NCBI RefSeq assembly: GCF_910591885.1
Contig: NW_025963548.1
Span: 6,935,501 to 6,999,500 of the forward strand
Length of the DNA stretch: 64,000 nt
Reading direction: 5' to 3'
Source: Bombus terrestris
Lineage: Eukaryota; Arthropoda; Insecta; Hymenoptera; Apidae
Program-made: the position numbers and the translations under genes
In this document: in pieces, positions 43,301-57,754 of the stretch
Layout of the letters: the number at the start of each line of letters is the position of its first letter
How positions within the stretch are numbered: position 1 is the stretch's first letter
The notes under the pieces: generated by a model
The model's database searches: none
What the model was told of the DNA's origin: nothing
The model's input: only the letters and a program-made list of their open reading frames with translations

Positions 43301-44300
43301 ATATAACGTTATAGGTTATAATGTAATAGTTCATAACGTTATACGTCATATACTGATGCAATTAAAGTTCAAAACGCTAAACATCATATAGTGAAGCATT
43401 ATAACATTATTCGTTATTACGTAATAGTACAAAACGTTATACGTCATATAGTGACGCAATATACCGTTATACATTATAACACAATAGTTTATAACGTTAT
43501 ACGTCATATAGTATAGCAATATAACGTTATACGTCCTATAGTGATGCAATATACCGTTATACATTATAGCGCAATAGTGTATGACGCTATACGTCCTATA
43601 GTGATGCAATATAACGTTATACGTCCTATAGTGATGCAATATAACGTTAAACGTCCTATAGTGATGCAATGTAACGTTATACGTCCTATGCGTGATGCAA
43701 TATAACGTTATGCGCTATAACGTAATAGTTCATAACGTTATGCGTCATATATTGATGGAATATACCGTTATACATTATAACGAAATAGAATATGACGCTA
43801 TACGTCCTATAGTGTTGCAACATAACGTTATGCGTTATAACGTAATAGTTCATAACGTTATACGTCATATAGTAATGCAATATAACGTTATACGTCCTAT
43901 AGTGATGCAATATAACGTTATACCTTATTACGTAATGGTACAAAACGTTATACGTCACATGGTGATGCAATATAACGTTATACGTTATAATGTAGTAGTT
44001 CATAACGGTATACTTGATATAGTGATGCAATATAACGTTATATGTCGATAGTGATGCAATATAACGTTATACGTTATTACGTAATAGAACAACACGTTAT
44101 ACGTCATATAGTGAGGCAATATAACGTTATGCGTTATAACGTAATAGTTCATAACGTTATACGTCATATAGTAATGCAATATAACGTTATACGTTATAAT
44201 GTAATAGAACAACACGTTATACGTCATATAGTGGTGCAATATACCGTTATACATTATAACACAATAGTTTATAACGTTATACGTCATATAGTAATGCAAT
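40060..44300 (+). repeat. About 5.27-kb HOR, copy 1
   Basis: Matches 45326-49624. The offset is 5266 to module 9, 5264 after the 2-bp deletion in module 10, and 5324 beyond about 43.55 kb, where this copy lacks two monomers. Beyond 44.3 kb the copies differ by an eight-monomer (240-bp) block and realign at 44641 and 49725. Monomers with GTCGATAGTG (29 bp) and AGAACAACACG are typical of its 3' part. Confidence 0.84.
42010..42496 (+). repeat. 487-bp landmark module, copy 9
   Basis: Complete; GCGCA with GGTGAGGAAAT, shared with copies 10 and 12. This is the second-position module of the 5.27-kb HOR. Positions 42097-42110 are the empty paralogue of the retroinsertion site. Confidence 0.93.
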
Positions 44301-45325
44301 ATAACGTTATACGTCCTATAGTGATGCAATATAACGTTATGCGTTATAACGTAATAGTTCATAACGGTATACTTCATATAGTGATGCAATATAACGTTAT
44401 ACGTCCTATAGTGATGCAATGTAACGCTATACGTTATTACGTAATAGTACAAAACGTTATACGTCAAATAGTGATGCAATATAACATTACACGTCCTATA
44501 GTGATGCAATGTAACGTTATACCTTATTACGTAATGGTACAAAACGTCATACGTCACATGGTGATGCAATATAACGTTATACGTTATAATGTAGTAGTTC
44601 ATAACGGTATACTTGATATAGTGATGCAATATAACGTTATATGTCGATAGTGATGCAATATAACGTTATACGTTATTACGTAATAGTACAAAACGTTATA
44701 CGTCACATGCTGATGCAATATAACGTTATACGGTATACTGTAATAGTTCATAACGGTATAGTTCATGAAGTGATGCAATATAACGTTATACGGTATAATG
44801 TAATAGTTCATAACGGTATACTTCATGTAGTGATGCAATATAACGTTATACGTCCTATAGTGATGCAATATAACGTTATACGATATTACGTAATAGTACA
44901 AAACTTTATACGTCACATGGTGATGCAATATAACGTTATACGTTATAATGTAATAGTTCATAACGGTATACTTCATACAGTGATGCAATATAACGTTATA
45001 CGTCCTATAGTGATGCAATGTAACGCTATACGTTATTACGTAATAGTACAAAACGTTATACGTCAAATAGTGATGCAATATAACATTACACGTCCTATAG
45101 TGAGGCAATATAACGTTATACGTCCTATAGTGATGCAATATAACGTTATACGTCCTATAGTGATGCAATGTAACGTTATACGTCCTATGCGTGATGCAAT
45201 ATACCGTTATGCGTTATAACGTAATAGTTCATAACGCTATACGTCATATAGTGATGCAATATACAGTTATACATTATAACGCAATAGTACTAGACGCTAT
45301 ACGTCCTATAGTGATGCAATATAAC

Positions 45326-45624
45326 GTTTACGTCCTATAGTAATGTAATATAACGTTATGCATCATATAGTGATGCAATATAAAGTTATTCCTTCATAGC
45401 GCAATAATATATAACGTTATACGTCATAAAGTGATGCAATATGACGTTATACGTCCTATAGTGATGCAATATAACGTTAGGTGTTATAACGTCATAGATC
45501 ATAACGTTATACGTCATATGGTGAGACAATATAACGTTATGCGTTATAACGTAATAGTTCACAACGTTATACGTCATATAGTAATGCAATATAACGTTAT
45601 ACGTTATAACGTATAGCATATAAC
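45326..45624 (+). repeat. Landmark module, 5'-truncated copy
   Basis: Only the last 299 bp are present, starting at GTTTACGTCC. Upstream sequence is unrelated satellite ending in a type A monomer, so this is a recombination breakpoint. The GGTGAGACAAT allele links it to copies 8 and 11. Confidence 0.9.
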
Positions 45625-47275
45625 GTTATACGTCATATAGTGATGCAATATGACGTTATACGTCCTATTGTGATGCAATATAACGTTATACGTTACTATG
45701 TAATAGTACAAAACGTTATACGTCACATGGTGATGCAATATAACATTACACGTCCTATAGTGATGCAATATAACGTTATACGTCCTATAGAGATGCAATA
45801 TAACGTTATACGTCCTATAGTGATGCAATGTAACGTTATACGTCCTATGCGTGATGCAATATACCGTTATGCGTTATAACGTAATAGTTCATAACGTTAT
45901 ACGTCATATAGTGATGCAATATACAGTTATACATTATAACGCAATAGTATTAGACGCTATACGTCCTATAGTGATGCAATATAACGTTATACGTCCTATA
46001 GTGATGCAATATAACGTTATGCGTTACAACGTAATAGTTCATAACGTTGTACGTCATATAGTGATGGAATATACCGTTATACATTATAACGCAATAGTAT
46101 ATGACGCTATACGTCCTTTAGTGTTGCAGTATAACGTTATGCGTTATAACGTAATAGTTCATAACGTTATACGTCATATAGTAATGCAATATAACGTTAT
46201 GCGTTACAACGTAATAGTTCATAACGTTGTACGTCATATAGTGGTGCAATATACCGTTATACATTATAACACAATAGTTTATAACGTTATACGTCATATA
46301 GTAATGCAATATAACGTTATACGTCCTATAGTGATGCAATATAACGTTATGCGTTATAACGTAATGGTTCATAACGTTATGCGTCATATAGTGATGGAAT
46401 ATACCGTTATACGTCCTATAGTGACGCAATATAACGTTATGCGTTATAACGTAATAGTTCATAACGTTATACGTCATATAGTAATGCAATATAACGTTAT
46501 GCGTTACAACGTAATAGTTCATAACGTTATACGTCATATAGTAATGCAATATAACGTTATGCGTTACAACGTAATAGTTCATAACGTTGTACGTCATATA
46601 GTGGTGCAATATACCGTTATACATTATAACACAATAGTTTATAACGTTATACGTCATATAGTATTGCAATATAACGTTATACGTCCTATAGTGATGCAAT
46701 ATAACGTTATGCGTTATAACGTTATGGTTCATAACGTTATGCGTCATATAGTGATGGAATATACCGTTATACATTATAACGCAATAGTATATGACGCTAT
46801 ACGTCCTTTAGTGTTGCAATATAACGTTATGCGTTATAACGTAATAGTTCATAACGTTATACGTCATATAGTAATGCAATATAACATTATGCGTTACAAC
46901 GTAATAGTTCATAACGTTATACGTCATATAGTGGTGCAATATACCGTTATACATTATAACACAATAGTTTATAACGTTATACGTCATATAGTAATGCAAT
47001 ATTACGTTATACGTCCTATAGTGATGCAATATAACGTTATGCGTTATAACGTAATGGTTCATAACGTTATGCGTCATATAGTGATGGAATATACCGTTAT
47101 ACATTATAACGCAATAGAATATGACGCTATACGTCCTATAGTGTTGCAACATAACGTTATGCGTTATAACGTAATAGTTCATAACGTTATACGTCATATA
47201 GTGATGCAATATAATGTTACACGTCCTATAGTGATGCAATATAACGTTATAGGTTATAATGTAATAGTTCATAAC

Positions 47276-47760
47276 GTTATACGCGATACTGATGCAATTA
47301 AAGTTCAAAACGCTAAACATCATATAGTGAAGCAATATAACGTTATTCGTTATTACGTAATAGTACAAAACGTTATACGTCATATAGTGACGCAATATAC
47401 CGTTATACATCATATAGTGGTGCAATATACCGTTATACATTATAACACAATAGTTTATAACGTTTACGTCCTATAGTAATGTAATATAACGTTATGCATC
47501 ATATAGTGATGCAATATAAAGTTATTCCTTCATAGCGCAATAATATATAACGTTATACGTCATAAAGTGATGCAATATGACGTTATACGTCCTATAGTGA
47601 TGCAATATAACGTTAGGTGTTATAACGTCATAGATCATAACGTTATACGTCATATGGTGAGGAAATATAACGTTATGCGTTCTAACGTAATAGTTCATAA
47701 CGTTATACGTCATATAGTAATGCAATATAACGTTATACGTTATAACGTATAGCATATAAC
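47276..47760 (+). repeat. 487-bp landmark module, copy 10 (2-bp deletion)
   Basis: The hybrid monomer reads ACGCGATACTG instead of ACGTCATATACTG, so the module is 485 bp. This explains the 2-bp change of offset between the 40.1-42.0 and 42.2-43.5 kb stretches and their copies. GGTGAGGAAAT lineage. Confidence 0.92.
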
Positions 47761-49628
47761 GTTATACGTCATATAGTGATGCAATATGACGTTATACGTC
47801 CTATTGTGATGCAATATAACGTTATACGTTACTATGTAATAGTACAAAACGTTATACGTCACATGGTGATGCAATAAAACGTTATACGGTATAATGTAAT
47901 AGTTCATAACGGTATACTTCATGTAGTGATGCAATATAACGTTATACGTCCTATAGTGATGCAATATAACGTTATACGATATTACGTAATAGTACAAAAC
48001 TTTATACGTCACATGGTGATGCAATATAACGTTATACGTTATAATGTAATAGTTCATAACGGTATACTTCATACAGTGATGCAATATAACGTTATACGTC
48101 CTATAGTGATGCAATGTAACGCTATACGTTATTACGTAATAGTACAAAACGTTATACGTCAAATAGTGATGCAATATAACATTACACGTCCTATAGTGAG
48201 GCAATATAACGTTATACGTCCTATAGTGATGCAATATAACGTTATACGTCCTATAGTGATGCAATGTAACGTTATACGTCCTATGCGTGATGCAATATAC
48301 CGTTATGCGTTATAACGTAATAGTTCCTAACGTTATACGTCATATAGTGATGCAATATACAGTTATACATTATAACGCAATAGTACTAGACGCTATACGT
48401 CCTATAGTGATGCAATATAACGTTATACGTCCTATAGTGATGCAATATAACGTTATGCGTTACAACGTAATAGTTCATAACGTTGTACGTCATATAGTGA
48501 TGCAATATACCGTTATACATTATAGCGCAATAGTGTATGACGCTATACGTCCTATAGTGATGCAATATAACGTTATAGGTTATAATGTAATAGTTCATAA
48601 CGTTATACGTCATATACTGATGCAATTAAAGTTCAAAACGCTAAACATCATATAGTGAAGCATTATAACATTATTCGTTATTACGTAATAGTACAAAACG
48701 TTATACGTCATATAGTGACGCAATATACCGTTATACATTATAGCACAATAGTTTATAACGTTATACGTCATATAGTATAGCAATATAACGTTATACGTCC
48801 TATAGTGATGCAATATACCGTTATGCGTTATAACGTAATAGTTCATAACGTTGTACGTCATATAGTGATGCAATATACCGTTATACATTATAGCGCAATA
48901 GTGTATGACGCTATACGTCCTATAGTGATGCAATATAACGTTATACGTCCTATAGTGATGCAATATAACGTTAAACGTCCTATAGTGATGCAATGTAACG
49001 TTATACGTCCTATGCGTGATGCAATATAACGTTATGCGCTATAACGTAATAGTTCATAACGTTATGCGTCATATATTGATGGAATATACCGTTATACATT
49101 ATAACGAAATAGAATATGACGCTATACGTCCTATAGTGTTGCAACATAACGTTATGCGTTATAACGTAATAGTTCATAACGTTATACGTCATATAGTAAT
49201 GCAATATAACGTTATACGTCCTATAGTGATGCAATATAACGTTATACCTTATTACGTAATGGTACAAAACGTTATACGTCACATGGTGATGCAATATAAC
49301 GTTATACGTTATAATGTAGTAGTTCATAACGGTATACTTGATATAGTGATGCAATATAACGTTATATGTCGATAGTGATGCAATATAACGTTATACGTTA
49401 TTACGTAATAGAACAACACGTTATACGTCATATAGTGAGGCAATATAACGTTATGCGTTATAACGTAATAGTTCATAACGTTATACGTCATATAGTAATG
49501 CAATATAACGTTATACGTTATAATGTAATAGAACAACACGTTATACGTCATATAGTGGTGCAATATACCGTTATACATTATAACACAATAGTTTATAACG
49601 TTATACGTCATATAGTAATGCAATATAA

Positions 49629-51438
49629 CGTTATACGTCACATGGTGATGCAATATAACGTTATACGTTATAATGTAGTAGTTCATAACGGTATACTTGA
49701 TATAGTGATGCAATATAACGTTATATGTCGATAGTGATGCAATATAACGTTATACGTTATTACGTAATAGTACAAAACGTTATACGTCACATGCTGATGC
49801 AATATAACGTTATACGGTATACTGTAATAGTTCATAACGGTATAGTTCATGAAGTGATGCAATATAACGTTATACGTCCTATAGTGATGCCATATAGCGT
49901 TATACGATATCACGTAATAGTACAAAACTTTATACGTCACATGGTGATGCAATATAACGTTATACGGTATAATGTAATAGTTCATAACGGTATACTTCAT
50001 GTAGTGATGCAATATAACGTTATACGTCCTATAGTGATGCAATATAACGTTATACGATATTACGTAATAGTACAAAACTTTATACGTCACATGGTGATGC
50101 AATATAACGTTAAACGTTATAATGTAATAGTTCATAACGGTATACTTCATATAGTGATGCAATATAACGTTATACGTCCTATAGTGATGCAATGTAACGC
50201 TATACGTTATTACGTAATAGTACAAAACGTTATACGTCAAATAGTGATGCAATATAACATTACACGTCCTATAGTGATGCAATGTAACGTTATACGTCCT
50301 ACAGTGATGCAATATAACGTTATACCTTATTACGTAATGGTACAAAACGTTACACGTCATATAGTTATGCAATATACCGTTATACATTATAACGCGATAG
50401 TATTAGACGCTATACGTCCTATAGTGATGCAATATAACGATACACGTCCTATAGTGATGCAATATAACGTTATACCTTATTACGTAATAGTGCAAAACGT
50501 TATACGTCATATAGTGATGCAATATAACGTTATGCGTTTTAACGTAATAGTTCATAACGTTATACGTCATATAGTAATGCAATATAACGTTATACGTCCT
50601 ATAGTGATGCAATATACCGTTATGCGTTATAACGTAATAGTTCATAACGTTATGCGTCATATGATGATGGAATATACCGTTATACGTTATAACGCAATAG
50701 AATATGACGCTATACGTCCTATAGTGTTGCAATATAACGTTATGCGTTATAACGTAATAGTTCATAACGTTATACGTCATATAGTAATGCAATATAACGT
50801 TATACGTCCTATAGTGATGCAGTATAACGTTATGCGTTACAACTTAATATTTCATAACGTTGTACGTCATATAGTGATGCAACATACCGTTATGCGTTAT
50901 AACGTAATAGTTCATAACGTGATGCGTCATATGGTGATGGAATGTACCGTTATACGTTATAACGCAATAGAATATGACGCTATACGTCCTATAGTGTTGC
51001 AACATAACGTTATGCGTTATAACGTAATAGTTCATAACGTTATACGTCATATAGTAATGCAATATAACGTTATACGTCCTACAGTGATGCAATATAAAGT
51101 TATACCTTATTACGTAATGGTACAAAACGTTATACGTCATATAGTTATGTAATATACCGTTATACATTATAACGCAATAGTATTAGACGCTATACGTCCT
51201 ATAGTGATGCAATATAACGATATACGTCCTATAGTGATGCAATATAACGTTATACCTTATTACGTAATAGTACAAAACGTGATACGTCATATAGTGATGC
51301 AATATAACGTTATGCGTTTTAACGTAATAGTTCATAACGTTATACGTCATATAGTAATGTAATATAACGTTATACGTCATATAGTGATGCAATATAACGT
51401 TATACGTCCTATAGTGATGCAATATAACGTTATACGTT
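49629..51438 (+). repeat. 1.81-kb block, first copy of a 2339-bp-offset duplication
   Basis: E-rich and distinctive: variants ACCTTATTACGTAATGG, TCACATGCTGATGC, ATGATGATGG and CGTTTTAACG are concentrated here. It matches 51968-53777 at a constant offset of 2339. The interval 51439-51967 between the copies is ordinary mixed satellite, so the duplicated unit may be the full 2339 bp. Confidence 0.87.
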
Positions 51439-51967
51439 ATTACGTAATAGAACAACACGTTATACGTCATATAGTGTTGCAACATAACGTTATGCGTTAT
51501 AACGTAATAGTTCATAACGGTATACGTCATATAGTGATGCAATATAACGTTATACGTCCTATAGTGATGCAATGTAACGCTATACGTTATTACGTAATAG
51601 TACAAAACGTTATACGTCAAATAGTGATGCAATATAACATTACACGTCCTACAGTGATGCAATATAACGTTATGCGTTACAACGTAATAGTTCATAACGT
51701 TGTACGTCATATAGTGATGCAATATAACGTTATACATTATAGCGCAATAGTATATGACGCTATACGTCCTATAGTGATGCAATATAACGTTATACGTCCT
51801 ATAGTGATGCAATATAACGTTATGCGTTATAACGTAATAGTTCATAACGTTATACGTCATATAGTAATGTAATATAACGTTATACGTCAAATAGTGATGC
51901 AATATAACATTACACGTCCTATAGTGATGCAATGTAACGTTATACCTTATTACGTAATGGTACAAAA

Positions 51968-53777
51968 CGTTATACGTCACATGGTGATGCAATATAACGT
52001 TATACGTTATAATGTAGTAGTTCATAACGGTATACTTGATATAGTGATGCAATATAACGTTATATGTCGATAGTGATGCAATATAACGTTATACGTTATT
52101 ACGTAATAGTACAAAACGTTATACGTCACATGCTGATGCAATATAACGTTATACGGTATACTGTAATAGTTCATAACGGTATAGTTCATGAAGTGATGCA
52201 ATATAACGTTATACGTCCTATAGTGATGCCATATAGCGTTATACGATATCACGTAATAGTACAAAACTTTATACGTCACATGGTGATGCAATATAACGTT
52301 ATACGGTATAATGTAATAGTTCATAACGGTATACTTCATGTAGTGATGCAATATAACGTTATACGTCCTATAGTGATGCAATATAACGTTATACGATATT
52401 ACGTAATAGTACAAAACTTTATACGTCACATGGTGATGCAATATAACGTTATACGTTATAATGTAATAGTTCATAACGGTATACTTCATATAGTGATGCA
52501 ATATAACGTTATACGTCCTATAGTGATGCAATGTAACGCTATACGTTATTACGTAATAGTACAAAACGTTATACGTCAAATAGTGATGCAATATAACATT
52601 ACACGTCCTATAGTGATGCAATGTAACGTTATACGTCCTACAGTGATGCAATATAACGTTATACCTTATTACGTAATGGTACAAAACGTTACACGTCATA
52701 TAGTTATGCAATATACCGTTATACATTATAACGCAATAGTATTAGACGCTATACGTCCTATAGTGATGCAATATAACGATACACGTCCTATAGTGATGCA
52801 ATATAACGTTATACCTTATTACGTAATAGTGCAAAACGTTATAAGTCATATAGTGATGCAATATAACGTTATGCGTTTTAACGTAATAGTTCATAACGTT
52901 ATACGTCATATAGTAATGCAATATAACGTTATACGTCCTATAGTGATGCAATATACCGTTATGCGTTATAACGTAATAGTTCATAACGTTATGCGTCATA
53001 TGATGATGGAATATACCGTTATACGTTATAACGCAATAGAATATGACGCTATACGTCCTATAGTGTTGCAATATAACGTTATGCGTTATAACGTAATAGT
53101 TCATAACGTTATACGTCATATAGTAATGCAATATAACGTTATACGTCCTATAGTGATGCAGTATAACGTTATGCGTTACAACTTAATATTTCATAACGTT
53201 GTACGTCATATAGTGATGCAACATACCGTTATGCGTTATAACGTAATAGTTCATAACGTGATGCGTCATATGGTGATGGAATGTACCGTTATACGTTATA
53301 ACGCAATAGAATATGACGCTATACGTCCTATAGTGTTGCAACATAACGTTATGCGTTATAACGTAATAGTTCATAACGTTATACGTCATATAGTAATGCA
53401 ATATAACGTTATACCTCCTACAGTGATGCAATATAAAGTTATACCTTATTACGTAATGGTACAAAACGTTATACGTCATATAGTTATGCAATATACCGTT
53501 ATACATTATAACGCAATAGTATTAGACGCTATACGTCCTATAGTGATGCAATATAACGATATACGTCCTATAGTGATGCAATATAACGTTATACCTTATT
53601 ACGTAATAGTACAAAACGTGATACGTCATATAGTGATGCAATATAACGTTATGCGTTTTAACGTAATAGTTCATAACGTTATACGTCATATAGTAATGTA
53701 ATATAACGTTATACGTCATATAGTGATGCAATATAACGTTATACGTCCTATAGTGATGCAATATAACGTTATACGTC
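51968..53777 (+). repeat. 1.81-kb block, second copy
   Basis: Second copy at offset 2339 with few substitutions (for example GCGATAG at 50394 against GCAATAG here, and TACCTCCTACAG near 53413 against TACGTCCTACAG). It is followed at about 53.73-53.78 kb by the junction to the copy of the 38.2-43.3 kb block. Confidence 0.87.
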
Positions 53778-55397
53778 CTATAGTGATGCAATGTAACGTT
53801 ATACGTCCTATGCGTGATGCAATATACCGTTATGCGTTATAACGTAATAGTTCATAACGTTATACGTCATATAGTGATGCAATATACAGTTATACATTAT
53901 AACGCAATAGTATTAGACGCTATACGTCCTATAGTGATGCAATATAACGTTATACGTCCTATAGTGATGCAATATATCGTTATGCGTTACAACGTAATAG
54001 TTCATAACGTTGTACGTCATATAGTGATGCAATATACCGTTATACATTATAGCGCAATAGTGTATGACGCTATACGTCCTATAGTGATGCAATATAACGT
54101 TATACGTCCTATAGTGATGCAATATAACGTTAAACGTCCTATAGTGATGCAATGTAACGTTATACGTCCTATGCGTGATGCAATATAACGTTATGCGCTA
54201 TAACGTAATAGTTCATAAGGTTATGCGTCATATAGTGATGGAATATACCGTTATACATTATAACACAATAGTTTATAACGTTATACGTCATATAGTATTG
54301 CAATATAACGTTATACGTCCTATAGTGATGCAATATAACGTTATGCGTTATAGCGTAATGGTTCATATCGTTATGCGTCATATAGTGATGGAATATACCG
54401 TTATACAATATAACGCAATAGTATATGACGCTACACGTCCTTTAGTGTTGCAATATAACGTTATGCGTTATAACGTAATAGTTCATAACGTTATACGTCA
54501 TATAGTAATGCAATATAACGTTATGCGTTACAACGTAATAGTTCATAACGTTGTACGTCATATAGTGGTGCAATATACCGTTATACATTATAACACAATA
54601 GTTTATAACGTTATACGTCATATAGTATTGCAATATAACGTTATACGTCCTATAGTGATGCAATATAACGTTATGCGTTATAACGTAATGGTTCATAACG
54701 TTATGCGTCATATAGTGATGGAATATACCGTTATACATTATAACGCAATAGTATATGACGCTATACGTCCTTTAGTGTTGCAGTATAACGTTATGCGTTA
54801 TAACGTAATAGTTCATAACGTTATACGTCATATAGTGATGCAATATAATGTTATACGTCCTATAGTGATGCAATATAACGTTATAGGTTATAATGTAATA
54901 GTTCATAACGTTACGCGTCATATACTGATGCAATTAAAGTTCAAAACGCTAAACATCATATAGTGAAGCAATATAACGTTATTCGTTATTACGTAATAGT
55001 ACAAAACGTTATACGTCATATAGTGACGCAATATACCGTTATACATCATATAGTGGTGCAATATACCGTTATACATTATAACACAATAGTTTATAACGTT
55101 ATACGTCATATAGTATTGCAATATAACGTTATACGTCCTATAGTGATGCAATATAACGTTATGCGTTATAACGTAATGGTTCATAACGTTATGCGTCATA
55201 TAGTGATGGAATATACCGTTATACATTATAACGCAATAGTATATGACGCTATACGTCCTTTAGTGTTGCAATATAACGTTATGCGTTATAACGTAATAGT
55301 TCATAACGTTATACGTCATATAGTGATGCAATATAATGTTATACGTCCTATAGTGATGCAATATAACGTTATAGGTTATAATGTAATAGTTCATAAC

Positions 55398-55884
55398 GTT
55401 ATACGTCATATACTGATGCAATTAAAGTTCAAAACGCTAAACATCATATAGTGAAGCAATATAACGTTATTCGTTATTACGTAATAGTACAAAACGTTAT
55501 ACGTCATATAGTGACGCAATATACCGTTATACATCATATAGTGGTGCAATATACCGTTATACATTATAACACAATAGTTTATAACGTTTACGTCCTATAG
55601 TAATGTAATATAACGTTATGCATCATATAGTGATGCAATATAAAGTTATTCCTTCATAGCGCAATAATATATAACGTTATACGTCATAAAGTGATGCAAT
55701 ATGACGTTATACATCCTATAGTGATGCAATATAACGTTAGGTGTTATAACGTCATAGATCATAACGTTATACGTCATATGGTGAGACAATATAACGTTAT
55801 GCGTTATAAAGTAATAGTTCACAACGTTATACGTCATATAGTAATGCAATATAACGTTATACGTTATAACGTATAGCATATAAC
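55398..55884 (+). repeat. 487-bp landmark module, copy 11
   Basis: Complete; GGTGAGACAAT lineage. It lies exactly 15,526 bp after copy 8 and is the first module of the third 5.27-kb HOR copy. Confidence 0.93.
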
Positions 55885-57622
55885 GTTATACGTCATATAG
55901 TGATGCAATATGACGTTATACGTCCTATTGTGATGCAATATAACGTTATACGTTACTATGTAATAGTACAAAACGTTATACGTCACATGGTGATGCAATA
56001 TAACATTACACGTCCTATAGTGATGCAATATAACGTTATACGTCCTATAGAGATGCAATATAACGTTATACGTCCTATAGTGATGCAATGTAACGTTATA
56101 CGTCCTATGCGTGATGCAATATACCGTTATGCGTTATAACGTAATAGTTCATAACGTTATACGTCATATAGTGATGCAATATACAGTTATACATTATAAC
56201 GCAATAGTATTAGACGCTATACGTCCTATAGTGATGCAATATAACGTTATACGTCCTATAGTGATGCAATATAACGTTATGCGTTACAACGTAATAGTTC
56301 ATAACGTTGTACGTCATATAGTGATGGAATATACCGTTATACATTATAACGCAATAGTATATGACGCTATAGGTCCTTTAGTGTTGCAGTATAACGTTAT
56401 GCGTTATAACGTAATAGTTCATAACGTTATACGTCATATAGTAATGCAATATAACGTTATGCGTTACAACGTAATAGTTCATAACGTTGTACGTCATATA
56501 GTGGTGCAATATACCGTTATACATTATAACACAATAGTTTATAACGTTATACGTCATATAGTAATGCAATATAACGTTATACGTCCTATAGTGATGCAAT
56601 ATAACGTTATGCGTTATAACGTAATGGTTCATAACGTTATGCGTCATATAGTGATGGAATATACCGTTATACGTCCTATAGTGACGCAATATAACGTTAT
56701 GCGTTATAACGTAATAGTTCATAACGTTATACGTCATATAGTAATGCAATATAACGTTATGCGTTACAACGTAATAGTTCATAACGTTATACGTCATATA
56801 GTAATGCAATATAACGTTATGCGTTACAACGTAATAGTTCATAACGTTGTACGTCATATAGTGGTGCAATATACCGTTATACATTATAACACAATAGTTT
56901 ATAACGTTATACGTCATATAGTATTGCAATATAACGTTATACGTCCTATAGTGATGCAATATAACGTTATGCGTTATAACGTTATGGTTCATAACGTTAT
57001 GCGTCATATAGTGATGGAATATACCGTTATACATTATAACGCAATAGTATATGACGCTATACGTCCTTTAGTGTTGCAATATAACGTTATGCGTTATAAC
57101 GTAATAGTTCATAACGTTATACGTCATATAGTAATGCAATATAACATTATGCGTTACAACGTAATAGTTCATAACGTTATACGTCATATAGTGGTGCAAT
57201 ATACCGTTATACATTATAACACAATAGTTTATAACGTTATACGTCATATAGTAATGCAATATTACGTTATACGTCCTATAGTGATGCAATATAACGTTAT
57301 GCGTTATAACGTAATGGTTCATAACGTTATGCGTCATATAGTGATGGAATATACCGTTATACATTATAACGCAATAGAATATGACGCTATACGTCCTATA
57401 GTGTTGCAACATAACGTTATGCGTTATAACGTAATAGTTCATAACGTTATACGTCATATAGTGATGCAATATAATGTTATACGTCCTATAGTGATGCAAT
57501 ATAACGTTATAGGTTATAATGTAATAGTTCATAACGTTATACGTCATATACTGATGCAATTAAAGTTCAAAAGGCTAAACATCATATAGTGAAGCAATAT
57601 AACGTTATTCGTTATTACGTAA

Positions 57623-57636
57623 TAGTACAAAACGTT
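57623..57636. repeat. Target-site duplication, left copy
   Basis: TAGTACAAAACGTT, 14 bp, identical to 57943-57956. The sequence is the end of an E monomer plus the first bases of the next monomer. Its final TT merges with the T tract, so the exact edge is uncertain by up to two bases. Confidence 0.93.
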
Positions 57637-57656
57637 TTTTTTTTTTTTTTTTTTTT
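57635..57656 (-). other. Poly(A) tail of the retroinsert (T tract on plus strand)
   Basis: Twenty-two consecutive T on the plus strand, of which the first two may belong to the target duplication. The tract is uninterrupted, which suggests a recent insertion because such tracts decay and gain substitutions with age. Confidence 0.93.
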
Positions 57657-57663
57657 ATCTCTG

Positions 57664-57669
57664 TTTATT
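57664..57669 (-). promoter_or_regulatory. Polyadenylation signal AATAAA
   Basis: TTTATT on the plus strand, AATAAA on the minus strand, 7 bases before the A tract. The spacing is shorter than the usual 10-30 bases. The true cleavage site may lie inside an encoded A-rich stretch, or the hexamer may be a chance match in A-rich DNA. Confidence 0.6.
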
Positions 57670-57754
57670 TGTTCCAGGATATTTACATATTTTTTTACAT
57701 CATTTTTTTCCAGAATAAACGCTGAATTCTAATTGTAGGGTGGTACAGGCAAGA

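Larger units (their letters stand above)
38204..43309 (+). repeat. 5.1-kb block duplicated at 53730-59155
   Basis: Constant offset of 15,526 bp to the right-hand copy up to the retroinsertion point, then 15,846 (15,526 + 320). It includes modules 8 and 9. Boundaries are approximate because the flanks are also satellite. It overlaps the other HOR assignments given here, since these duplications are nested. Confidence 0.85.
45326..49624 (+). repeat. About 5.27-kb HOR, copy 2
   Basis: Starts abruptly with the truncated module at 45326 and includes module 10. Its left edge is a clear breakpoint. It has two extra monomers near 48.81 kb compared with copy 1. Confidence 0.84.
1..57636. repeat. 30-bp satellite array with higher-order structure, left part
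   Basis: Continuous head-to-tail array of 30-bp monomers that begins before the window. The phase holds over hundreds of bases and is broken only by rare odd-length monomers that recur at HOR intervals. Monomers start with GTTATA or GTTATG and end with TATAAC, CATAAC, ATACC or AAAAC. G+C is about 30-33% in the representative monomers counted by hand. No unique sequence of gene size lies inside. Long frames read through on both strands with decapeptide periodicity, which follows from the 30-bp period and is not taken as coding. The role may be centromeric, pericentromeric or other heterochromatin; the sequence does not say which. Confidence 0.98.

Noticed and set aside
44037..44065. GTCGATAGTG 29-bp monomer as an insertion footprint
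   Set aside because: It recurs at about 44637, 49361, 49722, 52060 and 63694 in the same context, so it is an inherited 1-bp-shortened monomer, not a separate event.
52064..53701. A 545-codon plus-strand open frame with decapeptide repeats, and many similar frames, as repeat-rich protein genes
   Set aside because: Frames are open on both strands over the same DNA, are interrupted by 1-bp slips at HOR landmarks, have no upstream gene structure, and start wherever a GTG or ATG occurs in a monomer. The pattern follows from the 30-bp period.
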